In this document: positions 27,309 to 35,790 of the stretch, in pieces | How positions within the stretch are numbered: the stretch's first letter is position 1 | How the letters are laid out: each line of letters opens with the position of its first letter | From: Afifella aestuarii | Lineage (GTDB): Bacteria > Pseudomonadota > Alphaproteobacteria > Rhizobiales > Afifellaceae | Direction: 5' to 3' | DNA length: 64,000 nucleotides | Assembly (NCBI RefSeq): GCF_004023665.1 | Contig: NZ_SAUF01000002.1 | Location: forward strand, 558,001 to 622,000 | The notes under the pieces: generated by a model | The model's input: only the letters and a program-made list of their open reading frames with translations | Databases searched by the model: none | Told to the model about the DNA's origin: nothing | Made by a program: the position numbers and the translations under genes

Positions 27309-27797
27309 TCAGTTGTATGGGCTGTCGCAGCGATGCTTCCGTCCGTCATAGCCCGTATACGTATCCGTCCGCGGATTGTAGGAGCGATAGTGATCGTTGC
27401 ACCAGGCGACGTGCGAACGCGCATTGGCGTTGCCGCTATTGCCCATCTTGCTGCCGATAATGGCGCCGACAGCGGCAGCAGCCCACCACGGCGTCGAGTA
27501 GTAATAGCCGTCATGGTAATGGGTGTAGCCGGGACGGCGGTGCCGGTAGCGCGGGCCGTGCCGGCGTTTGTCCCAATGGCGCCGGTCGTGGCGCCGGTCG
27601 ACGCGGTGATGCCGCCTATCGTGCCGGTCCCAACGGTGGTCGCGGCGATCCCACTGCACTTGCTGGATCTGGCTTGAACTCTGATCGGCGATGACGAGGC
27701 TCGGAAGCGCCGGTGCTGCGGTCGCGATTGGCGCGGCCGTGAGCACAAACGTTGCCGCAACGATCGCGCATGTCGCGCGAAGGCTCCTCTTAAACAT
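27309..27797 (-). CDS. BA14K family protein with His/Arg/Asp-rich middle
   Basis: A secreted 162-residue protein. The signal peptide ends at about ATAAPA (residue 29). Residues about 48-95 are rich in His, Arg, Asp and Tyr with repeated HDRR-like units. A hydrophobic segment WWAAAAVGAIIG follows, and the C-terminal HVAWCNDHYRSYNPRTDTY signature marks the BA14K family. The founding Brucella protein is an immunoreactive 14-kDa antigen with lectin-like behaviour. CAGGAG lies upstream of the ATG. The His-rich part could bind metal, and a CDF metal transporter gene is upstream on the same strand, but this link is only inference. Confidence 0.88.
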   Translation of the reverse strand: MFKRSLRATCAIVAATFVLTAAPIATAAPALPSLVIADQSSSQIQQVQWDRRDHRWDRHDRRHHRVDRRHDRRHWDKRRHGPRYRHRRPGYTHYHDGYYYSTPWWAAAAVGAIIGSKMGNSGNANARSHVAWCNDHYRSYNPRTDTYTGYDGRKHRCDSPYN

Positions 27798-27999
27798 CCA
27801 ATTTCTCCTGGCTTATGGGAAAGCCCCCTTCGCGAGCGGAAATCTCGATGTCTGTGAATTTGTTCCTTCGCCGCCGTCATTTTTGCAGGCAAGTCAGGCA
27901 GATGCCAGAGTTTGCGCGATTTTGGAAACGAGGCCGGCCCTAAACCTCGCGGCAGGTTCGTTCCGGGTCATGAGTCCGGTGTAGCTCCCAAAGCCGCGC

Positions 28000-28926
28000 C
28001 TATTCTGACGCGATGATCACCTCGGCCTCGGCTTTGGCCTTCTCGCTCGGCTCCACATGAATGGCGATGTGGATGTCGCCGAGCCTGTGCCGGAGCCCGT
28101 CTTCGATCGCATCGCAGATCTTATGCGCTTCAGCGACCGTCATGGCGCGCGGAACGACGAGATGAAACTCCAGGAACGTCCGCTGGCCCGCGACGCGCGT
28201 GCGCAGGTCATGGGCCTGCAGCGAGCCCGCTCCGTGTTCCTGGATGAGCTCCTGGATCTCGGCGCGGATTTCGGCAGGAGCGGCTTCGTCCATGAGGCCG
28301 CCGACGGAGCCGCGGACGAGATGCCAGCCCGACCACAAGACATTGATCGCGACCAGCGCGGCGAGAAGCGGATCGAGAATGAGATAGCCGGTGAGGCCAG
28401 CCGCCAGCACGCCGCCGATGACGCCGACGGAGGTCGCCACATCGGCGAACAGGTGCTTCGCATCCGCGATGAGGGCGGGGGAGCGGAAATGGCGGCCCTG
28501 GCGCAAAAGATGCGCCGCCCAGGCGGCGTTGAGGACGCCGGCGAGAGCGTTGACGGCAAGTCCGATCCCGAGATCGTCGAGGACGCGAGGACCGAAAAGA
28601 GCCTGCCACGCCTCATTCAGGATGACGAGAGCTGCGCCGATGATGAGGATGCCTTCGGCGACGGCTGAAAAGTACTCCGCCTTATGGTGCCCGAAAGGGT
28701 GTCCCGCATCGGGTGGGCGCGCGGCCTGCCGCAGCGCGATGAAGGCTCCGGCGGCCGCGGCGAGGTTTACGAGGCTCTCGAGCGCATCGGAAAAGAGGGC
28801 GACGGAGCCCGTCAGCTTCCAGGCGAGAAGCTTTAGCGCAATCCCGGCCAATGCGACGACAATGGAGCCGAGCGCATAGGTCGCCGGTGCAGCCTTCGGC
28901 GCAGTCTGCGGCGATGTGTTTGGCAC
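28000..28926 (-). CDS. cation diffusion facilitator (CDF) family metal transporter
   Basis: A proton-coupled divalent-metal exporter of 308 residues with about six membrane helices up to residue 210. Metal-site motifs are visible in helix 2 (FSDALES), in HPFGHHKAEYFSA, and in helix 5 (IADAKHLFADV). A cytoplasmic C-terminal domain contains VPRAMTVAEAHKICDAIEDGL and HIAIHVEP. Zn, Fe or Mn are all possible. The start is a GTG nine bp after the transglycosylase gene, so the two may be cotranscribed. Confidence 0.9.
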   Translation of the reverse strand: MPNTSPQTAPKAAPATYALGSIVVALAGIALKLLAWKLTGSVALFSDALESLVNLAAAAGAFIALRQAARPPDAGHPFGHHKAEYFSAVAEGILIIGAALVILNEAWQALFGPRVLDDLGIGLAVNALAGVLNAAWAAHLLRQGRHFRSPALIADAKHLFADVATSVGVIGGVLAAGLTGYLILDPLLAALVAINVLWSGWHLVRGSVGGLMDEAAPAEIRAEIQELIQEHGAGSLQAHDLRTRVAGQRTFLEFHLVVPRAMTVAEAHKICDAIEDGLRHRLGDIHIAIHVEPSEKAKAEAEVIIASE

Positions 28927-28935
28927 TGCTCGAAC

Positions 28936-30186
28936 CTATTGCCGGCGAAGGCGCTCGAGTAGGGCGCGCGTCGGATAGCCGTCCGCGGGGAGGCCGAAGG
29001 CAAGCTGGGCCGCACGCACGCCTGCGCGCGTCTTCTGGCCGAGCCGCCCGTCCGGCGGCCCCGCGTCATAGCCCAGGCGATTGAGACGCGTCTGCACTTC
29101 GAGGAGCTCCTTTGAGGACAGCATAGCGGCCGGATTTCCCCGCCGCATCGGCGGTGCTCCGGCGAGGCGCGTGGCGAAATAGGCGGCCGCCAGCGAATAA
29201 TTCGAGGAATTGTTCCATTCCCAGAAAATGTCGAAGTTCCGATAGGCGAGAAATGCCGGCCCGTCACGCCCCATCGGCAAAACAAGGGCTGCATCCACAC
29301 GATCTGCGGGCAGGCGATCGCCACCACGGCGCCTCACCCCGTCTCGCGCCCAGTCTGCGCGGCTGCGGTAACGGCCCCGTCCCGCCTCGTCCCAGGGGAC
29401 GTTCGGGCCGACCTCCACCTCCTCGATCCAGGGTGCGTTGGCGCGCCAGCCGAGATGGCGCAGAAACTTCGCCGCCGAGGCGAGCGCGTCGGGCACACTC
29501 TTGACGAGATCGCGGCGTCCGTCGCCGTCATAATCGACGCCGAACTTCAGATAGTTCGAGGGCGTGAATTGCACCTGTCCGATCTCTCCCGCCCACGCTC
29601 CGCGCATTTCCTCCGGCGTCAGGTCGCCGCGTTCGAGAAGCACGAGGGCTGCGAAGAGTTCTTCACGAAAAAGCTCCGAACGGCGGCAATCATAGGCGAG
29701 GGTGGCGAGCGAACGGAGCGAGGAGAACTCGCCCATATAGCCGCCGAAATCCGTCTCAAGGCCCCAGAAGGCTGCAAGCACAGGGCCCTGCACACCGAAA
29801 TCGCGTTCGATCGCCGCAAAGGTCGAGGCATAGCGATCGAGCATGGCGCGCCCGCGCGACAGCCGGTTCTGCGAGATGAGGCGGTCGGCGAAATCCGTGA
29901 AACTCAAGGAAAGGCTCGGCTGGCCACGGTCGCGTGACAGGACTTTGCTGTCGGGGCTCAGCCCCTGGAGCTGCGCAAGGCTTCGCCGCGTCAGTCCCTT
30001 CCTGGCGCCCTCCGCGGCGAAGTCCGCGAGCCAGGCATCAAAACTCTGTCCGTTTCGGCAGGAGGTGTCGGCTGCGCTCTCTTCGGCAGAGAAAACGAGG
30101 CAGAGACAGATCAGGAGCGCCAGCGGGAGGACCCGACGCGGTGCGCGGCCGCCGCGGGCGGCTGTGAGGATCGAGAGATTTCGCAT
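28936..30186 (-). CDS. lytic murein transglycosylase, MltB family, with peptidoglycan-binding domain
   Basis: A secreted 416-residue enzyme that cleaves the MurNAc-GlcNAc bond. The signal peptide (VLPLALLICLCLVFSAEESAA) is followed by the catalytic SLT-like domain. The general-acid Glu is in FWGLETDFGGYMG near 148, and AGEIGQVQFTPSNYLKFGVD is the second family block. A C-terminal PG_binding_1 repeat spans roughly 350-412 (LNRLGYDAGPPDGRLGQKT). The mature protein lacks an evident lipobox, so it is probably soluble in the periplasm, unlike E. coli MltB. Confidence 0.9.
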   Translation of the reverse strand: MRNLSILTAARGGRAPRRVLPLALLICLCLVFSAEESAADTSCRNGQSFDAWLADFAAEGARKGLTRRSLAQLQGLSPDSKVLSRDRGQPSLSLSFTDFADRLISQNRLSRGRAMLDRYASTFAAIERDFGVQGPVLAAFWGLETDFGGYMGEFSSLRSLATLAYDCRRSELFREELFAALVLLERGDLTPEEMRGAWAGEIGQVQFTPSNYLKFGVDYDGDGRRDLVKSVPDALASAAKFLRHLGWRANAPWIEEVEVGPNVPWDEAGRGRYRSRADWARDGVRRRGGDRLPADRVDAALVLPMGRDGPAFLAYRNFDIFWEWNNSSNYSLAAAYFATRLAGAPPMRRGNPAAMLSSKELLEVQTRLNRLGYDAGPPDGRLGQKTRAGVRAAQLAFGLPADGYPTRALLERLRRQ

Positions 30187-30315
30187 GGCGCGATGAGATC
30201 ATGTCCCTTGTGAAACGGAAACCCCTTCCTGCGGGCAACCGTAAGGCCACCGACGCGTTCCCATTCCACGAACCGTGCGGCAGGCGCTGCCGCTCACCCG
30301 AACAAGGAGAATGCT

Positions 30316-31146
30316 ATGCCGAACGCTCTTTCCCGCAGCTACGCCGAACTCCGCGATACGCTCGGAAAACTCCAGGACAATCTCGAAGAGCGAGGACGTT
30401 CGGTCGCCGATACGGGCCATGACGTCACGCGCCGAGCGCGCCGTGCCAATCCGTGGCGACGCCCCGAACCGAATTGGTATGATCGACCCGCGCAATGGTA
30501 TCATCACGGCACCGATTACGTGCGGGAGCGCCCGGGCGTTGCCGGGCTCGTCGCAGCCGGCGCGGCGCTCGTCCTCGTCGGCGGTGCGATCTACGCCGCG
30601 CGCCGCACGAGCCTTTACATCGAAGAGCCCGATTACGACGTCGTCGATCACAAGAGCGAGTTCGAGGTTCGTGAATATGGCAAGCAGGTGGTAGCGGAGG
30701 CCCACGCCACGGGGCGCCGCGACCAGGCCTTGAAGGCCGGCTTCCACAAGCTCGCCGATTACATTTTCGCCCGCCAGCGGCCGGGTAAGAAGATCGCCAT
30801 GACCGCCCCCGTCGTGCAGGCACCGGTGGTCGGCGAGAATGGCCGGCGGCGCGGCTGGGCCGTGCGCTTCATTATGCCGGCGAAATGGAATTTGGCGGAT
30901 CTGCCGAAGCCGGCGCAGGACGATGTGGTCTTGAAGGAGATGTCGCCGCGTCGCGTGGCCGCCGTCAGGTTCTCCGGCCAGATGAACGATCGGCTGGCGC
31001 TGGAGAATTTGGAGGCCCTTCGCCTCTTCATCGAAGATCACGGTTTGAAGGCGATCGGTGAGCCGATCTACGCCTATTACAATCCGCCGATGACTCCGGG
31101 CTTCATGCGCCGCAACGAGATCATGGTGGAGGTCAGCGAGGCGTGA
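30316..31146 (+). CDS. SOUL family heme-binding-like protein with membrane anchor
   Basis: A 276-residue protein. The hydrophilic N-terminus (about 1-75) is followed by one membrane segment (GLVAAGAALVLVGGAIYA, about 77-95). A SOUL/HBP domain follows: EEPDYDVVDHKSEFEVREYG, then KKIAMTAPVVQ, VRFIMPAKW and a C-terminal EPIYAYYNPPMTP block. Eukaryotic SOUL proteins bind heme or other tetrapyrroles; bacterial roles are not established. AAGGAG stands eight bases before the ATG. It overlaps the next SOUL-like gene by 4 bp (GTGA). Confidence 0.87.
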   Translation: MPNALSRSYAELRDTLGKLQDNLEERGRSVADTGHDVTRRARRANPWRRPEPNWYDRPAQWYHHGTDYVRERPGVAGLVAAGAALVLVGGAIYAARRTSLYIEEPDYDVVDHKSEFEVREYGKQVVAEAHATGRRDQALKAGFHKLADYIFARQRPGKKIAMTAPVVQAPVVGENGRRRGWAVRFIMPAKWNLADLPKPAQDDVVLKEMSPRRVAAVRFSGQMNDRLALENLEALRLFIEDHGLKAIGEPIYAYYNPPMTPGFMRRNEIMVEVSEA

Positions 31147-31823
31147 GGACGGACCTCTCCCGAGGGGCTCGTAGCGAGCCCCCGTCCGGGGAACGAGCGG
31201 GGTCCGGCAAGGCCGGGCCCGCTTTGATCTTGGGGGCGGCGCTTGTGGGTCTCAGCCTCGGCGCCTATGCAATCGAGCGCATCGTCCCGCGGCGTCCGGT
31301 GCTGCGCGGGCGCGCCATTTACCGCGACGGCGATTATGAAATTCGCGACTATTCGGCTTTTCACGCCTTGGAGATGTCTCTCTACGGTGGTCGCGAAGAC
31401 GCGCTTCAGCGGGCCTTCGAACGTCTGAGCGCGGTGGATGGAGACGGGCAGGGGCGGGCCGCGCTTCTCGATCCCGTGATGCAATCCCTGCGTTCAAACG
31501 GAGCCGATGGGGACGGTGCCGATTTCGCCCATGGGCGCTGGTCCGTCCGTCTGCCTCTCATTGCGGCACGGGGAGCTGATTGTGGCTTCGAAAGCGCCGA
31601 TCCGCGCCTGCGGGTCATCTCGGTGCCGGCGCAGCGCGTCGCCGTTCTTCGTTTCTCTTCGACGGAGCCCGCTGCCTTCGGCATCAATCGCGTGATGCTG
31701 GAAGATTTCGTGGAGGATGAAGGACTTGAAGCCGAGGGGGCGGTTTTCTACGCCTATTACGGGCTTTCTCGCGCCCTTCCTTTCGGCCGTCAGCACGAGG
31801 TCATTCTCCCTATTTCCACCTGA
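31143..31823 (+). CDS. divergent second SOUL-like protein with membrane anchor
   Basis: 226 residues starting at a GTG that overlaps the previous stop. After a membrane segment (ALILGAALVGLSLGAYAIE, about 26-44) comes a shortened SOUL-like domain: YRDGDYEIRDYSAFHALEM, RVISVPAQRVAVLRFSS, and a C-terminal VFYAYYGLSRALPFGRQHEV that mirrors the end of the preceding protein. The AMTAPV block of the first copy is missing here. It looks like a diverged tandem duplicate. A heme-binding role is uncertain for this copy. Confidence 0.72.
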   Translation: MRTDLSRGARSEPPSGERAGSGKAGPALILGAALVGLSLGAYAIERIVPRRPVLRGRAIYRDGDYEIRDYSAFHALEMSLYGGREDALQRAFERLSAVDGDGQGRAALLDPVMQSLRSNGADGDGADFAHGRWSVRLPLIAARGADCGFESADPRLRVISVPAQRVAVLRFSSTEPAAFGINRVMLEDFVEDEGLEAEGAVFYAYYGLSRALPFGRQHEVILPIST

Positions 31824-31987
31824 GCCGGGGGCACATTGCCCCAAAATCCGGATTCGTGAGCCTTGTCCGAAGCTTAAGCCCGTCCGGAAATCTCCCCATC
31901 CGTTCCGCATTGTCGCCCAACTTCTCCGCGAAGCGCGTCTCCGGGAAGAGAGCGGGGCTTTGACCCCGCCCATGCGGCAAAGGGAAA

Positions 31988-32596
31988 ATGATGGGATATA
32001 TCGGGCGCGCCTTCGAAGGCGCGGCACGGGGTGCGGCTGCGCTTCTGTTTGGTGCAACGCTGCTCGCCGCGGGCCATGCGCATGCGGCGGAGATTTACGA
32101 GGGCCCGTTGCCTCAACCGAGGCCGGTTTCGGTGGGCCCTGCGGGCAAGCATGCGGATGCGTCGGAGATGCCGTCAAAGGCGGCGAGCGAATGTCTCGCC
32201 AAGGCGCTCTATTTCGAAGCGCGTGGCGAGACCGCCAAGGGACAGCTCGCGGTGGGGCGTGTGATCCTCAACCGGGTCAAGGACAAGCATTATCCCGACA
32301 CGATCTGTGGCGTGGTCTTTCAGAACGCCGAGAAGCGCAATCGCTGCCAATTCTCTTTCGCCTGTGACGGCAAGCCCGATCTTGTCGCCGACAAGGAGAG
32401 CTGGCGCGAGGTCCGGCGTCGCGCCAAATGGTTGTTGGCGTGCAGGAAGGGCTGCGGCTCCAAGGGCCTCTGGAAAGGGCCTCTCTGGCAGTCCACGCAC
32501 TATCACGCAGATTACGTGGCACCCGGCTGGGCGAACCGGCTGAAGCAGACCGGCCAGATCGGCACGCATCTGTTCTATCTGGAGGCGCGGGCCTGA
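31988..32596 (+). CDS. cell wall hydrolase, SleB/CwlJ family
   Basis: A secreted 202-residue protein. The signal peptide (AALLFGATLLAAGHAHA) is followed by a short Pro-rich linker and a Hydrolase_2 (SleB) domain: CLAKALYFEARGE with the likely catalytic Glu near 78, VGRVILNRVK, YPDTICGVVFQ, CQFSFACDG and THYHADYVAPGW. The family cleaves cortex or peptidoglycan in Bacillus spores; alphaproteobacterial members act on the cell wall in roles not well defined. AAAGGG precedes two adjacent ATGs (31988, 31991). It is convergent with pdxH. Confidence 0.9.
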   Translation: MMGYIGRAFEGAARGAAALLFGATLLAAGHAHAAEIYEGPLPQPRPVSVGPAGKHADASEMPSKAASECLAKALYFEARGETAKGQLAVGRVILNRVKDKHYPDTICGVVFQNAEKRNRCQFSFACDGKPDLVADKESWREVRRRAKWLLACRKGCGSKGLWKGPLWQSTHYHADYVAPGWANRLKQTGQIGTHLFYLEARA

Positions 32597-32603
32597 GGCG
32601 CGA

Positions 32604-33236
32604 TCAGGGGTAGAGCCGTTGCTTCTGCCAGCCGTTCTCGTGCGGGGTGAACCGAATCCGGTCGTGCAGACGGAAAGCGCCATTATTCCAGAACTCGATC
32701 TGGACGGGCACCAGCCGAAAGCCGCTCCAGAAGGGGGGCCGCGGCACCTTGCCGGTGCCGAAGCGGGCGGTCTCGGTCGCCACGGCCTTTTCCAGCGCAA
32801 AGCGGCTTTCGAGCGGGCGCGACTGGCGGCTTGCCCAGGCACCGATCCGGCTCATGCGGGGCCGGCTGTCATAATAGGCGTCGGCCTCTTCGTCGGACAC
32901 GGCCTCGACATTGCCGCGGATGCGGATTTGACGGGCGAGCGACTTCCAGTGGAAACACATCGCCGCCTTGGGATTGGCCGCGAGCTGTTCGCCCTTGCGG
33001 CTTTCAAGGTTGGTGTAGAACACGAAACCGCGCTCGTCCCAGCTCTTCAGAAGCACCATTCGCACATCCGGCAGCCCCGTCTCGTCGGCGGTTGCCACGG
33101 CGACGGCATTGGGATCGCTCGGCTCCGAAGCGGTCGCCTCGCGCATCCAATCTCCGAAGAGGGAAAAGGGATCGCCGTAGGCGGTAAAGTCACCGCTTGT
33201 TAACTCTGAGGGGGCATCTTTTCGCGGAAGAGTCAT
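32604..33236 (-). CDS. pdxH: pyridoxamine 5'-phosphate oxidase
   Basis: PdxH oxidises pyridoxine or pyridoxamine phosphate to PLP using FMN. The 210-residue protein carries the FMN-binding pieces [37 protein letters not shown] and [10 protein letters not shown], and the substrate-contact [16 protein letters not shown]. The C-terminal signature is intact: [17 protein letters not shown] and RLHDRIRF. Divergent from the lipoprotein gene with only 18 bp between the starts, so the promoters must overlap the coding ends. Confidence 0.95.
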   Translation of the reverse strand: MTLPRKDAPSELTSGDFTAYGDPFSLFGDWMREATASEPSDPNAVAVATADETGLPDVRMVLLKSWDERGFVFYTNLESRKGEQLAANPKAAMCFHWKSLARQIRIRGNVEAVSDEEADAYYDSRPRMSRIGAWASRQSRPLESRFALEKAVATETARFGTGKVPRPPFWSGFRLVPVQIEFWNNGAFRLHDRIRFTPHENGWQKQRLYP

Positions 33237-33254
33237 TTTGGTGTCGGTTAATCA

Positions 33255-33731
33255 GTGTCGCGTATCAGCCCCTACCACGGTGAAGGCCCGCTCCTCCAGA
33301 AGCAAACGGTGCTGGCTGCCTTGCTTTCGGTCAGTCTCGCAGGATGCGGCTCCATTACGATACCCTTCGGCGGTCGCGCCGATGAAAGCCCAGCGATCAC
33401 CACCGGTTCGATCGGACCTGCCGTCGTCGTGCAGGAGCCGCTGCCGGAGGCGTTGTCTTATTCCGATGCTGCACGAATTGGCCAGACGGCCGGGATCGCC
33501 GGCATCGACACCCTGCCGAAGGACGGCATCGACTGGATCAACGAGGTCACCGGTTCGGCCGGCAAGGTGCGGCCGCTGTCGCATATCCAGCAAAACGCCA
33601 CCCGCACCTGTCGCGACATCGAAGCCACGGTGACGAGCGTCGGCGGGGTCCACCGATTCGGCGGCACATTGTGCAAGGACCAGACAAGCGGCGTCGTGCA
33701 AATGGAGGCTCTCGCGACCGAGCCGAGTTAG
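33255..33731 (+). CDS. lipoprotein, probably RT0821/Lpp0805-like surface protein
   Basis: A 158-residue protein starting at a GTG. A short hydrophobic segment (TVLAALLSVSLAGC) ends in a lipobox with Cys near 31. The mature part has ALSYSDAARIGQTAG, DWINEVTGSAGKVRPL and TRCRDIEATVTS-like sequence (TRTCRDIEATV), which recalls the RT0821/Lpp0805 surface-protein group often found between pdxH and dnaJ in rhizobia. This family assignment is from memory. Likely outer-membrane or periplasmic. Function unknown. Confidence 0.68.
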   Translation: MSRISPYHGEGPLLQKQTVLAALLSVSLAGCGSITIPFGGRADESPAITTGSIGPAVVVQEPLPEALSYSDAARIGQTAGIAGIDTLPKDGIDWINEVTGSAGKVRPLSHIQQNATRTCRDIEATVTSVGGVHRFGGTLCKDQTSGVVQMEALATEPS

Positions 33732-33812
33732 GCGTGCGGGCGACAGTGGCATTTTCAACGTGCCGTTCCCATATTTTGGCCGTACGTTATGCCAAATCGG
33801 GAAAGGAGATCC

Positions 33813-34847
33813 ATGCGCGACCCCTATGATGTCTTGGGTCTGTCACGCACGGCGAGCGCCGCCGAGATCAAGCGCGCCTACCGCAAGCTGGCCAAGGCCA
33901 ACCATCCGGACCACAACGCTGGCGATCCGACGTCGGCCGAGAGGTTCGCCGAGGTCAATGCCGCTTACGAGATCCTAGGGGACAAGGACAAGCGTGAGAA
34001 GTTCGACCGCGGCGAGATCGATGCCGAGGGCAAGCCTCGCTTTGCCGGCTTCGAGGGTTTTGCCGGCGGTGGTGCGCAAAATGCTGACTTCGACCCACGC
34101 AGTTTTTCCGATATCTTTTCAAGCTTCGGCCGGGGCGGCGGCGGCGGACGTGCGCGCAGCTTCCGGTTTTCCAGCGGAGGCCGCGGGCCTCGCGCCACGC
34201 ATACGGGCGGGATGGATGAGGAAGACGTGCTGAATTCCATCTTCGGCGCCTTCGGTGGTGCGCAGGGGGCCGGCCCCCAGGCTGGCGCGGGACGGCGGGC
34301 AGGCGCTTCGGCGCAGCCGCCGAAAGGCACCGACCTGAAGGCTGAAGTCGCTGTGACGCTGGAAGACCTTGTGGCCGGGAAGAAGCCCACCGTGACGCTG
34401 CCCGACGGGCGCGACGTGGCGCTGACCTTGCCGAAAGGCGTGAAGGACGGTCAGGTGATCCGCCTCCGCGGCCAGGGCTATGCCTCTCCGCAGGGCGGGC
34501 CTACGGGCGATGCGCGGATCACCGTGCGTTTCGTGCCGCATCCGCGCTTCAAGGTGGACGGCTCAGATCTCAGGACGGACGTCGCCGTTTCGCTGGAGGA
34601 TGCCGTCCTCGGCGGCAAGGCGACGGTTCCGACTATCGAAGGCAATGTGAGCCTGACTGTGCCGCCGCACACCAGCGGCGGGCGGGTGATGCGGCTCAAA
34701 GGCAAAGGCCTTCCGACGTCAACGGGCGGCCGTGGCGATCTTCTCGTCTCCCTCCGCATCACACTGCCGGAGACGCATGATGCGGAGTTGGAAGCGTTGA
34801 TGAAGAAGTGGCGCGCGACCAAGGCGGAGCGCAAAGCCTCCGCCTGA
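33813..34847 (+). CDS. CbpA-type DnaJ co-chaperone
   Basis: A J-domain protein of 344 residues. The J domain occupies 1-70 with HPD at 31-33. A Gly/Phe/Arg-rich linker (about 75-165) follows, then two C-terminal beta domains (GTDLKAEVAVTLEDL, VRLRGQGY-like, GNVSLTVPPHTSGG). The cysteine-rich zinc finger of DnaJ proper is absent, so it belongs to the CbpA class that stimulates DnaK. AAAGGAG lies directly upstream of the ATG at 33813; a start at 33789 is less likely. Confidence 0.92.
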   Translation: MRDPYDVLGLSRTASAAEIKRAYRKLAKANHPDHNAGDPTSAERFAEVNAAYEILGDKDKREKFDRGEIDAEGKPRFAGFEGFAGGGAQNADFDPRSFSDIFSSFGRGGGGGRARSFRFSSGGRGPRATHTGGMDEEDVLNSIFGAFGGAQGAGPQAGAGRRAGASAQPPKGTDLKAEVAVTLEDLVAGKKPTVTLPDGRDVALTLPKGVKDGQVIRLRGQGYASPQGGPTGDARITVRFVPHPRFKVDGSDLRTDVAVSLEDAVLGGKATVPTIEGNVSLTVPPHTSGGRVMRLKGKGLPTSTGGRGDLLVSLRITLPETHDAELEALMKKWRATKAERKASA

Positions 34848-34875
34848 GTCCTCTTCACGGGATCATCTGAGAGAC

Positions 34876-35736
34876 TCAGCCGACCGGCTTCAGAGAGGCC
34901 GGCGGCTGGCTGTCCGCCGGCAGGAAGAAATCCGGCTGCAGAGCGACCGTTGGATCGACCCGGTATTGATCGAAGTCGCTGACGCCTTCGCCGGCCAGAA
35001 ACGTGTCGTCGATCAGGAAATTCCCGGTGAAGTCACGTGACGGCTTCTGGAAGATGCGCCAGGCCGCGTCCGCCAGGATGTCCGGCTTGCGGGAGGCGCG
35101 CATCATCGCGTCTCCTCCGACGACGTTCTTGATGGCCGCCGTAGCGATGGTGGTGCGCGGCCACAGCGCGTTGACCGCGATCCCCTTCGGACGGAATTCG
35201 CCGGCAAAGCCCAGAACGCAAAGGCTCATGCCGTATTTCGCCAGCGAATAGGCGACATGCGGTGCGAACCATTTCTCGGTGATGTCGAGCGGCGGCGACA
35301 GCATGAGAACGTGCGGGTTCTCCGACTTTTCAAGGTAGGGCAGCGCCGTCTTGGTGACGAGGAAGCTGCCGCGCGTATTGACCTGATGCATCAGGTCGAA
35401 GCGGCGCATCTCGGTGTCGGGCGTCTTCGTCAGCTGGATGGCGGAGGCGTTGTTGACGACGATGTCGATGCCGCCGAAGGTCTCTGCCGTCTTCGCCACC
35501 GCCTCCTTGACGGCCGCCTCCTCGCGAATGTCGACTTCGAGCGGCAGCGCCTTGCCGCCGGCCTTTTCGATGGCTTCGGCGGCCGTGAAGATCGTGCCTT
35601 CGAGTTTCGGATGCGGGCGTGCCGTTTTGGCGGCGACGGCCACATTGGCACCATCGGCCGCGGCCTTGAGGGCGATGGCGAGGCCGATGCCGCGCGAGGC
35701 CCCGGTGATGAACAGCGTCTTGCCGGAAAGGCTCAT
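34876..35736 (-). CDS. SDR family oxidoreductase (HSDL2-like)
   Basis: A 286-residue short-chain dehydrogenase. The NAD(P)-binding motif TGASRGIGLAIA is at 10-21, VVNNAS near 97, and the catalytic Tyr-x3-Lys in YSLAKYGMSL near 165. The insertion AAKTARPHPKLEGTI and the closing DDTFLAGEGVSDFDQYRVDP are typical of the HSDL2 subgroup, which is linked to fatty-acid metabolism. It is third in the reverse acyl-CoA operon, 54 bp behind the crotonase gene. Substrate unknown. Confidence 0.88.
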   Translation of the reverse strand: MSLSGKTLFITGASRGIGLAIALKAAADGANVAVAAKTARPHPKLEGTIFTAAEAIEKAGGKALPLEVDIREEAAVKEAVAKTAETFGGIDIVVNNASAIQLTKTPDTEMRRFDLMHQVNTRGSFLVTKTALPYLEKSENPHVLMLSPPLDITEKWFAPHVAYSLAKYGMSLCVLGFAGEFRPKGIAVNALWPRTTIATAAIKNVVGGDAMMRASRKPDILADAAWRIFQKPSRDFTGNFLIDDTFLAGEGVSDFDQYRVDPTVALQPDFFLPADSQPPASLKPVG

Positions 35737-35790
35737 GAGCAGCCGCCTTCGGTCGGAAAAATCCTGGGCATTTGTCTCTCCCTGAAGCTC

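Noticed and set aside
30316-31823. Treating the second SOUL-like gene as a pseudogene
   Set aside because: The frame is intact, translationally coupled, and retains a membrane segment and the C-terminal motif.
33732-33812. Heat-shock (RpoH) promoter before the dnaJ-type gene
   Set aside because: A CCCATAT box is present, but no matching -35 element stands at the right distance.
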